Positions 1 through 6,890 of a DNA stretch of 64,000 nucleotides are shown one piece after another. How positions within the stretch are numbered: the stretch's first letter is position 1; each line of letters opens with the position of its first letter. The stretch is taken from NCBI GenBank assembly GCA_024758765.1, contig CP101406.1:2108001-2172000 (forward strand). The letters run 5' to 3'. Under the pieces are notes generated by a model, which worked only from the letters and a program-made list of their open reading frames with translations, made no database searches and was not told where the DNA came from. The translations under genes and the position numbers were made by a program. The DNA is from Mycobacterium sp. SVM_VP21. GTDB taxonomy: Bacteria; Actinomycetota; Actinomycetes; Mycobacteriales; Mycobacteriaceae.

Positions 1-375
1 TGATGATCTGGGTGGCCACCACCACCACGGCGGTAAGGCCGAGCACGGTCTTCGGGTTGGCCCGGATGTAGCCGACGGCGCCGTTGTAGATGTCGGTCAG
101 GCTCAGTGGGCGCAGCGCAATGATGCCGGGCTTGAGGTCAGGCTGCGGATAGCCCACCGGGGCGCCGTATCCCGGCGGCGGGCCGTAGCCGGGTGGCGGG
201 CCGTAGCCCGGAGGTGGTGGGCCATAGCCGGGCGGGGGGCCGTAGCCCGGAGGTGGTGGGCCATAGCCGGGCGGGGGGCCGTAGCCAGGAGGTGGTGGGC
301 CATAGCCCGGTGGCGGGCCGTAGCCGGGAGGCGGAAAACCAGGTCCGGGGTAGCCGGGCGGAGGCGGATTCACCA
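1..375 (-). CDS. GYGPPP-repeat membrane protein, partial (Rv3689-like)
   Basis: The gene reads leftwards off the window edge, so only the N-terminal ~125 residues are seen. They begin MVNPPPPGYPGPGFPPPGYG and continue as a run of GYGPPP/GYGPPPP repeats to about residue 65. A conventional sequence follows (GYPQPDLKPGIIALRPLSLTDIYNGAVGYI, given here only in outline) that leads into a hydrophobic stretch, TVLGLTAVVVVATQ, probably the first membrane helix. Proline/glycine/tyrosine-rich cytoplasmic leaders before membrane domains are common in mycobacteria. Position next to the Rv3688c homologue fits Rv3689, a conserved membrane protein of unknown function. The start codon is 26 bp from that of the divergent neighbour. 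Confidence 0.7.
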
Positions 376-383
376 TGTGGCTG

Positions 384-393
384 AGCGTAGCGT
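384..393. promoter_or_regulatory. Overlapping divergent -10 elements
   Basis: Only 26 bp separate the two divergent start codons (375 minus, 402 plus). TAGCGT at 388-393 fits the mycobacterial -10 form TANNNT and would place transcription start at about 400, next to the ATG at 402. On the other strand TACGCT (389 down to 384) would start transcription at about 377, next to the ATG at 375. Both transcripts would be leaderless or nearly so. This is inferred from the hexamers and spacing only. Confidence 0.45.
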
Positions 394-401
394 TATGGGG
401 C

Positions 402-866
402 ATGGCGGAACTCAAATCCCAGTTGCGTACCGATCTCACGACGGCGATGAAGGCGCAGGACAAGCTGCGCACGGCGACTCTGCGAATGTTGTTGGCCGCG
501 ATCCAGGCCGAAGAGGTCGCCGGCAAACAGGCCCGGGAACTGACCGACGAGGACGTCCTGAAGGTGTTGGCGCGCGAAGCCCGCAAGCGTGCGGAGTCCG
601 CGACGATCTACACCCAGAACGGCCGCGGTGACCTCGCCGCCGAAGAGCATGCCGAGGCTCGGATCATCGACGAGTACCTTCCCGCGCCGCTCAGCGACGC
701 CGAACTGGCCGATGTCGTCGACACCGCGCTGGCGCAGGTTGCCGAGGCGATTGGGGAGCGGCCGCACATGAAGCACATGGGCCAGGTGATGAAGGCCGCT
801 ACCGCGATTGCCGCGGGCAAGGCCGACGGTTCGCGGCTGTCGACCGCGGTCCGCGAACGGCTCTAG
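402..866 (+). CDS. GatB/YqeY domain protein (Rv3688c homologue)
   Basis: The protein of 154 aa starts MAELKSQLRTDLTTAMKAQD and carries the whole GatB/YqeY fold, including IDEYLPAPLSDAELADVV and the C-terminal GxVMKAATAIAAGKADG segment. The family resembles the tail domain of the GatB subunit of the Asp/Glu-tRNA amidotransferase and is thought to bind tRNA, but free-standing YqeY proteins have no settled reaction. The ATG at 402 gives exactly the length of Rv3688c. A further in-frame ATG at 375 exists but lies in the promoter region, and no Shine-Dalgarno sequence is seen, in line with a leaderless start. It diverges from the GYGPPP-repeat membrane protein. Confidence 0.9.
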   Translation: MAELKSQLRTDLTTAMKAQDKLRTATLRMLLAAIQAEEVAGKQARELTDEDVLKVLAREARKRAESATIYTQNGRGDLAAEEHAEARIIDEYLPAPLSDAELADVVDTALAQVAEAIGERPHMKHMGQVMKAATAIAAGKADGSRLSTAVRERL

Positions 867-1032
867 CGATAGCCCGATGCGTCGGCGCCGATCAAGGCCG
901 ATCAAGGCAGTGGTGCTCAAATCAATTTCGGCGCAAGCGCTGATTGATGTGGCCAGCACGGAGGGGTGATCCCGGACCGGCCCCCATCGAGGCCGAATTT
1001 CGGTATCGATGTCGCCGACTCGTAACCACCGC

Positions 1033-1131
1033 TCAGTCGTGGTTGAAATGTGCCGAAAGCGCAATCAGGATCGTCACGATCACGAGAATGACGACGACGG
1101 GAAGCGCCCACGGGACCACCGCTTCGATCAC
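1033..1131 (-). CDS. Possible 32-aa single-helix membrane peptide
   Basis: In the 346-bp gap between the YqeY gene and the DUF3297 gene, a GTG-initiated ORF encodes IEAVVPWALPVVVILVIV followed by TILIALSAHFNHD. It is almost one perfect transmembrane helix with a short polar tail. Frame-specific hydrophobicity over 20 residues is unusual for random GC-rich sequence, but the ribosome site (GGTGGG directly before GTG) is poorly spaced. I see no other gene in the gap. It may be a real small membrane protein; function unknown. Confidence 0.3.
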   Translation of the reverse strand: MIEAVVPWALPVVVILVIVTILIALSAHFNHD

Positions 1132-1212
1132 CCCACCAGCATAGGCCGGTTCCGGCTGGCAGGAGCCGGGCCGACGTGGGAGCACACCGCTCCAGTAATC
1201 GAAGGGCGTCCG

Positions 1213-1470
1213 CTATTTAGCTAGGCGGAAGTACGGTTCAACCGTGCCGCTGAGCTTGACGACCATCGGATTTCCACGGCGATCCTTGGCGGTAGGCACT
1301 TCCACACGCACCCAACCCTCGGCCACGTCGTATTCGTGCACGTTGGTTCTCTCGACGCCATTGAAGCGAATACCCACGTCGCGGCGGAGCACCTCTTCGT
1401 CGTAGAAGGCGCTGCGCGGATCGATGGAGAGGTGATTCGGTGGAACGTCTGTGTTCTGATCCTCGGACAT
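1213..1470 (-). CDS. DUF3297 family protein
   Basis: This 85-aa protein contains the family signature PPNHLSIDPRSAFYDEEVL, then RDVGIRFNGVERTNVHEYDV, then GWVRVEVPTAKDRRGNPM and the ending KLSGTVEPYFR. DUF3297 proteins are short cytosolic proteins of unknown role in proteobacteria and actinobacteria, sometimes loosely annotated as glutathione-peroxidase-like without support. The ATG is preceded by GAAGG at a good distance. The gene is just outside the left attachment site of the integrated element, so it belongs to the host flank. It has no counterpart at this place in the M. tuberculosis gene order as I recall it. Confidence 0.8.
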   Translation of the reverse strand: MSEDQNTDVPPNHLSIDPRSAFYDEEVLRRDVGIRFNGVERTNVHEYDVAEGWVRVEVPTAKDRRGNPMVVKLSGTVEPYFRLAK

Positions 1471-1509
1471 GATGGCCTTCGTTGAATGCTGCGTTACGTT
1501 CTCGGATTT

Positions 1510-1524
1510 GGTTCTCTGAGAACC
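1510..1524. promoter_or_regulatory. Palindrome GGTTCTCTGAGAACC upstream of DUF3297 gene
   Basis: A perfect 7-1-7 palindrome lies 40 bp upstream of the DUF3297 start codon, in the place of a promoter operator. It does not match the mycobacterial LexA box. The regulator is unknown. The rest of 1471-1753 shows no gene. Confidence 0.3.
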
Positions 1525-1699
1525 TACGCGACCAAGCCTGGCTGGATGAAATCACAGCCACCCAGGTCACCGGGACAAACGTCGCCCCCGACGCCGCAGG
1601 CCGACGAACTTCCCGGTGGTAACGCCACACAATCTGCGACATACCGCCGCCACGTTGGCGATCCGTGCCGGCGCTGATAGCTATGGCGGACCCCAACGG

Positions 1700-1733
1700 A
1701 AAAAGGCCCCGACCGGATCAACCGGTCAGAGCC
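1700..1733 (-). terminator. Native tRNA-Pro terminator, separated from its gene
   Basis: Read on the minus strand, a stem-loop of the form GGCTCTGACCGG-TTGAT-CCGGTCGGGGCC is followed by TTTTT. Before integration this would have lain just downstream of tRNA-Pro. The element's right end supplies a similar terminator at 10568-10600. Confidence 0.6.
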
Positions 1734-1753
1734 CTCTACCTGCAACAACCTGA

Positions 1754-1797
1754 GTCGGGGTGGCGGGATTCGAACCCACGACCTCTTCGTCCCGAAC
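1754..1797. repeat. Left attachment site (attL), tRNA 3'-end copy
   Basis: A 44-bp sequence starting GTCGGGGTGGCGGGATTCGA and ending TCGTCCCGAAC is identical to 10612-10655. It holds the T-arm, acceptor 3' strand and the 3' part of the anticodon arm of tRNA-Pro, but the sequence to its right does not continue as tRNA. This is the disrupted copy left by integration. Confidence 0.9.
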
Positions 1798-1895
1798 TCT
1801 ACGAACTGGGCGTTTGCGATTAACGGCATTGTTGGCGGTGTTGGATAATTGCAGCTCAGTGCGTTGGTGGTGTTGGTCAACGATGGGGTGCGCTG

Positions 1896-1925
1896 AAACT
1901 ACTGCGGACGCACTGCGGACGGAGC
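1896..1925. repeat. 30-bp repeat shared with integrase 3' end, left copy
   Basis: The 30 bp AAACTACTGCGGACGCACTG...GGAGC are identical to 10515-10544, inside the integrase coding end. Each copy contains two tandem CTGCGGACG motifs. Their place at both ends of the element, 100-160 bp from the att cores, suits arm-type integrase binding sites; a duplicated integrase tail is the alternative. Confidence 0.55.
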
Positions 1926-2238
1926 CCCGGCCGAGGCTCCCCGAAGGGTGGGGGACGGGCCCCAGCGGTCACCACACCGCCTCTCGTGGCTTAGGCATCT
2001 GTGTGTGTCACCGGGGGGTAGGGGGTACCCCTCGGGTCAAATAGCGCCTGCATACCCATGCATGATTTGCGAAAAAAAAAGACCGCTCCCTCTATTAACG
2101 CCAATGGAGTGGCGCTTGACCCTGCGGCCGGGGTCACTCCCCCACCCATCTCCGCAGGTCAGAGCGTTATCGGGTGGCTCGCGGCCGGCTGGCGATGCGT
2201 CGACCGACAGTCCTGATTGCATAGTTATGCATGGGTGC

Positions 2239-2277
2239 GGCCCGACACCTTGGCTGACGAGGACAGGGTGTCGGGCC
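2239..2277. repeat. 11-bp inverted repeat at element left end
   Basis: GGCCCGACACC (2239-2249) and GGTGTCGGGCC (2267-2277) form a perfect 11-bp stem with a 17-nt loop. It has no U tract, so it may be a protein-binding or structural site rather than a terminator. Confidence 0.4.
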
Positions 2278-2357
2278 GACTTCCGCCACAACCACTCGCG
2301 TGGTCGACGTCACCGGCTGGTCGAGGAGTTGGGCGACCAAGCCGGTGGTGCTTGGGG

Positions 2358-2400
2358 TCCGGCCGTCGGGCGGTGTCGGCGTGTACTTCCGACGGCCGGA
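2358..2400 (-). terminator. 12-bp stem-loop just after the capsid gene
   Basis: TCCGGCCGTCGG (2358-2369) pairs perfectly with CCGACGGCCGGA (2389-2400) over a 19-nt loop. It starts 6 bp after the capsid stop codon on the minus strand. There is no T tract, which is common for mycobacterial terminators. Confidence 0.5.
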
Positions 2401-2405
2401 CCGGT

Positions 2406-3266
2406 CTAGCTGCTGCCGTCGTCGCTGGCGATGGTGAACTTGCCAATACGGGAGGCCCGCATGACCTGCCAGCCGATTGACCAGGTGGCGCGCAACATGA
2501 CGCTGTCCTCGGCGAAAAGTGCATGCTCACTCTGGGCGATGTTCAGCGGGCCGACGGCGGCCACGATTGCCGCCGGGTCGATGACCAGGCCACTGCCCGC
2601 CGGGATGAACGGTGACCGCAGCACCGGTAGGCCGAGCAACATGGGCGTGGCGTCGGTGGTGCCGGCACCGAGCAAGGAGGCGTTGATCTGGTCGCCGCCC
2701 ACCTTCAGCTTCCGCAGCGATGCCCACACGTCCGGCGACACCACGATGTACTGCGGGGTGGCCAGGTTGGCTTCCAGTTCGGCTACCAGGTCCACCAGGC
2801 CGTCGAGATTGGCGGCGACCTCGCCACCGTCGACAACGTTCGCGGTGTTCAGGATGCCGGTGGAGCCGGTGGCCGGCGGTGTCGGCGCGGTCTCAGCAAG
2901 GTAGGACAGGTCGGCCTTGCGAATGAGGTCGCGTGCCACGCTCTGGGCGGTCTGGGTGGCGGTCTCGGGCTTGTTGAACTGCTCACGGCTCAAGCTGACC
3001 AGGCGGGCCAGCTTCTTGACGTGCACGGTGGCCTCGGACAGTGTCGGGCCGCTGTCGGTGATCTGGGCGCCCTCTGCGACGTAGGCGGCTGATTCGTCGT
3101 CGGTGATGTACGCAACCCTCAAAGACGGGCTGTCGCCTTCGATGTGGCCGGAGACGGTGCTGGTCTTCAAAATCAATGCTTCGGGAACGACATCGGCCGC
3201 AGCGAAGCTGTACTGATCCGGCGACCAGGCGCCCGCCGTGGTCGATGTGGTCAATTCGATAGTCAT
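2406..3266 (-). CDS. HK97-fold phage major capsid protein
   Basis: This 286-aa protein looks like a short HK97-type major capsid protein. The N-arm region is followed by a segment with SPSLRVAYITDDESAAYVAEGAQI, a typical E-loop/P-domain lead-in (shortened here to its key part VAYITDDESAAYVAEG). Next come VKKLARLVSLSREQFN, then TPQYIVVSPDVWASLRKL and GLPVLRSPFIPAG in the A-domain. It ends with the usual WQVMRASRIGKFTIA strand. It resembles capsid proteins of the phiRv1/phiRv2 class. AAAGG lies 6 bases before the ATG. It follows the scaffold-like gene, as in many capsid modules. It would build the element's own capsid or redirect a helper's assembly. Confidence 0.8.
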   Translation of the reverse strand: MTIELTTSTTAGAWSPDQYSFAAADVVPEALILKTSTVSGHIEGDSPSLRVAYITDDESAAYVAEGAQITDSGPTLSEATVHVKKLARLVSLSREQFNKPETATQTAQSVARDLIRKADLSYLAETAPTPPATGSTGILNTANVVDGGEVAANLDGLVDLVAELEANLATPQYIVVSPDVWASLRKLKVGGDQINASLLGAGTTDATPMLLGLPVLRSPFIPAGSGLVIDPAAIVAAVGPLNIAQSEHALFAEDSVMLRATWSIGWQVMRASRIGKFTIASDDGSS

Positions 3267-3374
3267 GGACTGCCTTTCAACGGGTGCGGCCCGGAAGCGC
3301 GCACATCAAGTGATTGATGGCGTGGCTCCGGGCCGCGACCTATTTCCCGCATCAGGCGAGTTGGGCCAAGTCTA

Positions 3375-3869
3375 CTACCTTTCACGCGGGGCAAATGCTT
3401 CCGCGAATCCCTTCGGCGTCTCCTGCGGGACACCGGAGCCGCTGGCGAACATATTCCGGGACCGTGGTGGCTGTGGCCGCCCGCTGACCCCGAGAGTGCT
3501 TCGCGCGGTACCGATTGCGCCCTTGACCAGTTCGGCGTCGACGCTGCCATCTTCGCCGAGCAGGGCGCCCAGTTCGGCGACCGCCCAGATAGCGGCGGGC
3601 TTGATTCCCGCGTCATCGGCCAGGCGCTCCACCTGCTGGCGCTGGAGGGCTTCAACGGCGGCCTCGGCAGCCTTGGCGCGGTCGCGGTAGCCGGCCGATT
3701 CCTTCCGTAGTTTCTCGACGTAGTCACGCGAGAATTGCTCTGCGGCATCGCTATCGGCGTCGTCCGCCGCAGGGTCCGGCGCCCGCTCGTCGGACTCAGG
3801 TTCGGGCTGAACCTCGGTCGTCGGGGTGTCGGCCACCTCGGTTTCGGTGGGGGTCTCGGTGCTACTCAC
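3375..3869 (-). CDS. Putative phage scaffolding protein
   Basis: The 164-aa protein has an acidic, Thr/Glu/Pro-rich disordered N-terminus to about residue 45. A charged helical segment follows (FSRDYVEKLRKESAGYRDRA, then KAAEAAVEALQRQQVERLAD), then a tail ending ETPKGFAEAFAPRER. An acidic N-terminus, a coiled middle and a position directly upstream of the major capsid gene are typical of phage scaffold proteins. No protease motif is visible. The start overlaps the preceding small gene by 8 bases, which suggests translational coupling. The assignment rests on architecture and context, not on a specific motif. Confidence 0.6.
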   Translation of the reverse strand: MSSTETPTETEVADTPTTEVQPEPESDERAPDPAADDADSDAAEQFSRDYVEKLRKESAGYRDRAKAAEAAVEALQRQQVERLADDAGIKPAAIWAVAELGALLGEDGSVDAELVKGAIGTARSTLGVSGRPQPPRSRNMFASGSGVPQETPKGFAEAFAPRER

Positions 3870-4125
3870 TGATTTCTCCTTCGGTTGTGGCTACACCGTC
3901 GCGTAGCCATTGGACAATTTGGTGGGGGTCGGTCTCGGTGAGTTCGCCGATGCGGCGGGCGAACACTTCGGTGATGCTGAGTAATTGCCTAAGCAATACT
4001 CCCGCGTTATCGACATAGGTTCCGGCGATGAATTGCGCGGCGGCATTGTTGCCGTCGAGGGCGGCGTCGACCAGGGCGAGCGCGTCTCGGGCGGCGTCGA
4101 TTTCCTCGGCTGCTTCGGGATTCAT
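3862..4125 (-). CDS. Element protein of unknown function, 87 aa
   Basis: This 87-aa acidic, helical protein (MNPEAAEEIDAARDALALVD...) is not recognised. It has HQIVQWLRDGVATTEGE near its end. I chose ATG at 4125 because GAAAGGAAA stands just before it and because the ATGA there overlaps the stop of the 49-aa zinc protein. The reading frame stays open upstream, but without a better start. It sits between regulator-like small proteins and the scaffold gene, in a chain of overlapping ORFs on one transcript. Confidence 0.65.
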   Translation of the reverse strand: MNPEAAEEIDAARDALALVDAALDGNNAAAQFIAGTYVDNAGVLLRQLLSITEVFARRIGELTETDPHQIVQWLRDGVATTEGEISE

Positions 4126-4271
4126 CGGTTTTCCTTTCGGGCGGCGGTTACTGCGATGGATCGGGAGCGGTCCCTCCGCGCCCAGTGCGGCGTCTCGATG
4201 CCGCGGTGGCACGGTTCACCCGGTGGTGCGTGGCATGTTGGGCAACGGGTGGCGAGAGCGGTGTCGGTCAC
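4122..4271 (-). CDS. 49-aa zinc-ribbon-like phage protein
   Basis: This gene is easily missed. Starting at GTG 4271, it encodes VTDTALATRCPTCHAPPGEP, then CHRGIETPHWARRDRS and a short basic tail. The pattern CPTC-x7-CH with a nearby His is that of the small zinc-binding proteins with CPxCxAxPGxPC found in actinophages. Its GTG overlaps the WhiB-like stop (GTGA), and its own TGA overlaps the next ATG (ATGA), so it is stitched into the operon. The function is unknown; nucleic-acid binding is likely for a basic zinc ribbon. Confidence 0.7.
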   Translation of the reverse strand: MTDTALATRCPTCHAPPGEPCHRGIETPHWARRDRSRSIAVTAARKENR

Positions 4272-4537
4272 TGGTTTCCCCCGCCACCGATGACCCGCAG
4301 CCGGCTGCGGTTGACGTTCTCGGCGCAGCGATCACGTACCGGGCATCGGCCGCAGATTTCGATGGCGTCCTCGGCGGCCTGGCGGTCACCATCTGCCGCC
4401 TGGTCGAATAGTCCGACGTGATCGCGGCAGGCGGCACGGCCGGGTAGGCGCGGGACATCGGTCAGGATCGCGCCGAGGAGCACCATCCATGGCGGTGGGG
4501 CGGTGTCCGGGCGGCCCCGGCGGGTGGGGGCGGTCAA
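4268..4537 (-). CDS. Phage WhiB-like iron-sulfur protein
   Basis: The 89-aa protein has four cysteines in the WhiB arrangement: one in GRAACRDHVGLF, then ICGRCPVRDRC (C-x2-C-x5-C). WhiB proteins bind a [4Fe-4S] cluster through these residues and act with the housekeeping sigma factor. Phage versions such as the TM4 protein can down-regulate host WhiB genes and exclude superinfection. The usual GVWGG turn of chromosomal WhiB proteins is not visible after the cysteines; only a short basic tail (NRSRLRVIGGGG) remains, so this is a reduced form. The ATG overlaps the stop of the QueC-like gene (ATGA). Confidence 0.7.
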   Translation of the reverse strand: MTAPTRRGRPDTAPPPWMVLLGAILTDVPRLPGRAACRDHVGLFDQAADGDRQAAEDAIEICGRCPVRDRCAENVNRSRLRVIGGGGNQ

Positions 4538-5118
4538 GGCCGGACTCCCCTCGCCGCGTCCACAAGCCGGCAGGTGTGACAGCTATGGCACGGGTGCCCG
4601 TCCTGCGGTCGGCGGCAGGACCAGCACAGGTCGACCAACTCCGGCGGCATCGCAGCGATAATGTCGCGCTTGGTCAGACTCCGGGCCGGATGCGAAAGCC
4701 AGAACTGGCGGCGGCCAACGTTGGCCGCGATCCGCCAGAAAAGCTGGTCACGTACGTCGTCACGAGGTCCGGCATCGTCGGCTTGTACCCCGACGATCAC
4801 GCTGGCGATGAACGGATCGGCGTGCAGGATGGCGCCCGCCCAGAAGGCGAGCATGAAGCCGTCCCAGAGCCCATGCAGGGCAAGGTCCCCATGGTCCAGC
4901 CGGCTCGCGGTGTGCGTGATCAACCCGTGGCCACCGTTGCGGGCCAGCCACTCCAAGATGTCGGCGACGGCGGCGGCTTCGGCGTCGGCGCGATTGTCCG
5001 AGTTTTGGAAGTGGACGTGATGTGTCCGGGTGGGCAGTCCGGCCTGCACCCGCTGCCAGAGACAGAACGCCGAGTCGATGCCGCCGGACAGCATCAGGAG
5101 GGTGTCGGGATGATTCAC
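4534..5118 (-). CDS. QueC-like PP-loop ATPase of the element
   Basis: The 194-aa protein has the PP-loop LLMLSGGIDSAFCLW near its N-terminus and a C-terminal zinc cluster CWSCRRPQDGHPCHSCHTC. Both are hallmarks of 7-cyano-7-deazaguanine (preQ0) synthase QueC. QueC converts 7-carboxy-7-deazaguanine to preQ0 with ATP and ammonia; in phages preQ0 feeds 7-deazaguanine DNA modification, which protects against restriction. No other pathway gene (queD, queE, dpdA or a transglycosylase) is seen in the element, so the substrate could differ. I start it at GTG 5118, which overlaps the preceding stop (GTGA); an in-frame ATG at 5163 would add 15 residues. Confidence 0.65.
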   Translation of the reverse strand: MNHPDTLLMLSGGIDSAFCLWQRVQAGLPTRTHHVHFQNSDNRADAEAAAVADILEWLARNGGHGLITHTASRLDHGDLALHGLWDGFMLAFWAGAILHADPFIASVIVGVQADDAGPRDDVRDQLFWRIAANVGRRQFWLSHPARSLTKRDIIAAMPPELVDLCWSCRRPQDGHPCHSCHTCRLVDAARGVRP

Positions 5119-6890
5119 GCGGTCTCCTCGGCGTCGGTGGAAGTCGGTGGGGCGATCTTCCACACGGCGTTCGGCCCCATCGTGGAAGTGATGCGGGGCT
5201 GGTTGCGGATGGCCTTGCGTAAGGCTTCCCAGGCGTAGCCGTCGGCTTCCCCGGCGGCACGGAAGTGATCACGGTCGATCTCGGTGGTGTTTGCTGGAAG
5301 CCTGTCGATATAGGCGCTGATGAAGTCGTCGGTGCTGGGGTACGGGTCGTGTTCGCCGGTGAGTGACCACTGTCCGCGGCCGAGTGCTTTGAGGGTCGGG
5401 TGGGCGCTGGCGGCGGTGTGGATCTGGTGCTTGGTGTATCCGGCGGCTTGGCCGGCGGTGATCACAGCAAACGATTCGACGCGGGTGGTACCGGCCGTGA
5501 TGAGTTGGTCGACGTGGTGGTTGAACCACTTCTGGCACGACACCTTTGGCCGCTCAGATTCGTGCGACCTGCGGGAATCCAGTTCGGTGACGGTAGCGGA
5601 TGGTTCACCCTGAACTTTCGGTTCACCCTCTTTGAACTGCTGATATGCACCCTGAACCGCCGGTTCACCCTGAACCGGCGCCAAGCGGTATCGAGTACCG
5701 CGTGCAACCTCCATTGAGGCCACCAGACCCTCGTGTTTCAGCAAAGCAATAGCTTGGTCGAACATGTCGCGTCGATCTCGCTTTCCCATCTTGCTGCGCA
5801 GTTCGTTGCCAGCCTGTTCGCCATCGCGTTCGAGGGTTCGGAGGATGCTGGTGCGGACACCGTCGAGCAGGCGGCTGTCATAGACCTCGTCTCCGACAGC
5901 CCTGGCGATTGCCCGCTCCCGCACCTTTGCTCGTGCTGCTTGGCGGGCGTGCTCCAAGACGACGTTTCGGGTGGCGTCGGATACCTGCATGACGGCCTCG
6001 GACAGTGCCCAGTCCTGCTCGGAGACGACTGACCGGTGGTGCATGATCGCCAGGAGGGTGGCGACCTTGCAGCGGACCAACATCGCGTGACCATCGAGGG
6101 CGTCACCGTCGCCGCGCTGGCGGGCTAGGTGCGCGGCAATGATCGTCTCGGCGATCTCCGCCGGCCCGTAGGCGATCTCCACTACTCCGTCGGCACCGGG
6201 CGCCCATAGGGGGATGCCGGTGTCGAGCGGGCCGGGGTCAGCGGAACGTTCGTCGGGCATCTGCGGGTCTGTCGAGGGGAACCACAAGGTGCGCTGAGGG
6301 GTTCCGCCCGTCGCGTCATCGAGGATCACCCCGCAGTGTCCGAACTGGCCGGCGACCGAGAGGCACATGCGATAGGTGTGCGGCGCGACCATCCGAGACG
6401 TGGCCGACGAAGCCCCCTTGCTGCCGAGCCGTTCACCCATGATCGCGGCCTTGAGGGTGGCGCGGGTGTTGTTCCCTTGCCCTGCGTCCAGTGCGGCCAG
6501 GTGGTCGATCTCGGGCACCATGAAGATCGCCCTGCTGATCCGGTCCTCGGGGTTCTTCGTCTCCTTGAACAACTCGGAGATGCCCTGACCCGATCCGAGT
6601 CCTTCCTCGTGGATATCAGCCGGCCATGCCAAGCGGGCTGTCGCGTCTGAGATGCCCTTGCCGCCACCGGATGCCGCGACGAACACGGCCATCATGTTGA
6701 GGCTGGCTCGGCCGCCGATGACGCCGGGGAGTTGCACGTGCGGACCAGTGCTAGCGGCCACCCGGAGCAGGACGGCGCCGAATACGGCCCAGGGGGCTGC
6801 GTAGCGGGCGCGCGCCCACTGGTAGATCCGGGTGAGTTGGTCGGACTCGGATTCGAGGAAGAACTTGTTGGTCAGGGCGGGGTCGATCAC
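5115..6890 (-). CDS. Primase/helicase-like replication protein
   Basis: The 591-aa protein has a P-loop-like AVFVAASGGGKGISDAT near residue 75 and a Walker-B-like IFMVPEIDHLAAL near 150. An ATPase core of the DUF3987/phage-plasmid replication type follows, with winged-helix-like segments later (LLDGVRTSILRTLERDGEQA, then YTKHQIHTAASAHP). Residues ~415-450 carry short VQGEP repeats whose DNA is a set of iteron-like repeats (see 5602-5676). It is probably the element's replication initiator or helicase. An N-terminal primase domain is not evident. It overlaps the DUF2742 gene and the QueC-like gene by 4 bases each. Confidence 0.55.
   Translation of the reverse strand: MIDPALTNKFFLESESDQLTRIYQWARARYAAPWAVFGAVLLRVAASTGPHVQLPGVIGGRASLNMMAVFVAASGGGKGISDATARLAWPADIHEEGLGSGQGISELFKETKNPEDRISRAIFMVPEIDHLAALDAGQGNNTRATLKAAIMGERLGSKGASSATSRMVAPHTYRMCLSVAGQFGHCGVILDDATGGTPQRTLWFPSTDPQMPDERSADPGPLDTGIPLWAPGADGVVEIAYGPAEIAETIIAAHLARQRGDGDALDGHAMLVRCKVATLLAIMHHRSVVSEQDWALSEAVMQVSDATRNVVLEHARQAARAKVRERAIARAVGDEVYDSRLLDGVRTSILRTLERDGEQAGNELRSKMGKRDRRDMFDQAIALLKHEGLVASMEVARGTRYRLAPVQGEPAVQGAYQQFKEGEPKVQGEPSATVTELDSRRSHESERPKVSCQKWFNHHVDQLITAGTTRVESFAVITAGQAAGYTKHQIHTAASAHPTLKALGRGQWSLTGEHDPYPSTDDFISAYIDRLPANTTEIDRDHFRAAGEADGYAWEALRKAIRNQPRITSTMGPNAVWKIAPPTSTDAEETA
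5602..5676. repeat. Iteron-like repeats inside the replication gene
   Basis: GGTTCACCCTGAAC (5602-5615), GGTTCACCCT (5620-5629), CACCCTGAACC (5648-5658) and GGTTCACCCTGAACC (5662-5676) form a cluster of four related repeats in 75 bp. GGTTCA-CCC-TGAACC is itself palindromic. Such clusters within or beside an initiator gene often mark the replication origin. Confidence 0.5.

Larger units (their letters stand above)
1798..2405. other. Non-coding left end of the element
   Basis: No convincing gene is seen in these 608 bp. The stretch holds the 30-bp repeat shared with the integrase tail (1896-1925), an A9 run near 2071-2079, the near-duplicated ATGCATG motifs near 2059 and 2227, and two large inverted repeats (2239-2249/2267-2277 and 2358-2369/2389-2400). 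It lies downstream of the capsid gene, where transcription should end. A packaging (cos/pac) or replication signal could be here, but no known consensus is visible. Confidence 0.5.

Noticed and set aside
103..384. Arg/Pro-rich ORFs on both strands over the first 400 bp
   Set aside because: They are other-frame readings of the GYGPPP repeat of the minus-strand membrane protein; the repeat gives open frames in all directions.
1510..1524. GGTTCTCTGAGAACC as a LexA box
   Set aside because: It does not fit the mycobacterial TCGAAC(N4)GTTCGA form; kept only as an unassigned palindrome.
1760..2044. 94-aa ORF reading through attL with AETTADALRTE near its middle
   Set aside because: It starts inside the tRNA-derived att core and only resembles integrase through the 30-bp repeat; not a gene.
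5602..5676. CRISPR array
   Set aside because: The repeats are short, overlapping and unevenly spaced, within a coding sequence, without cas genes. No CRISPR array is seen anywhere in the window.
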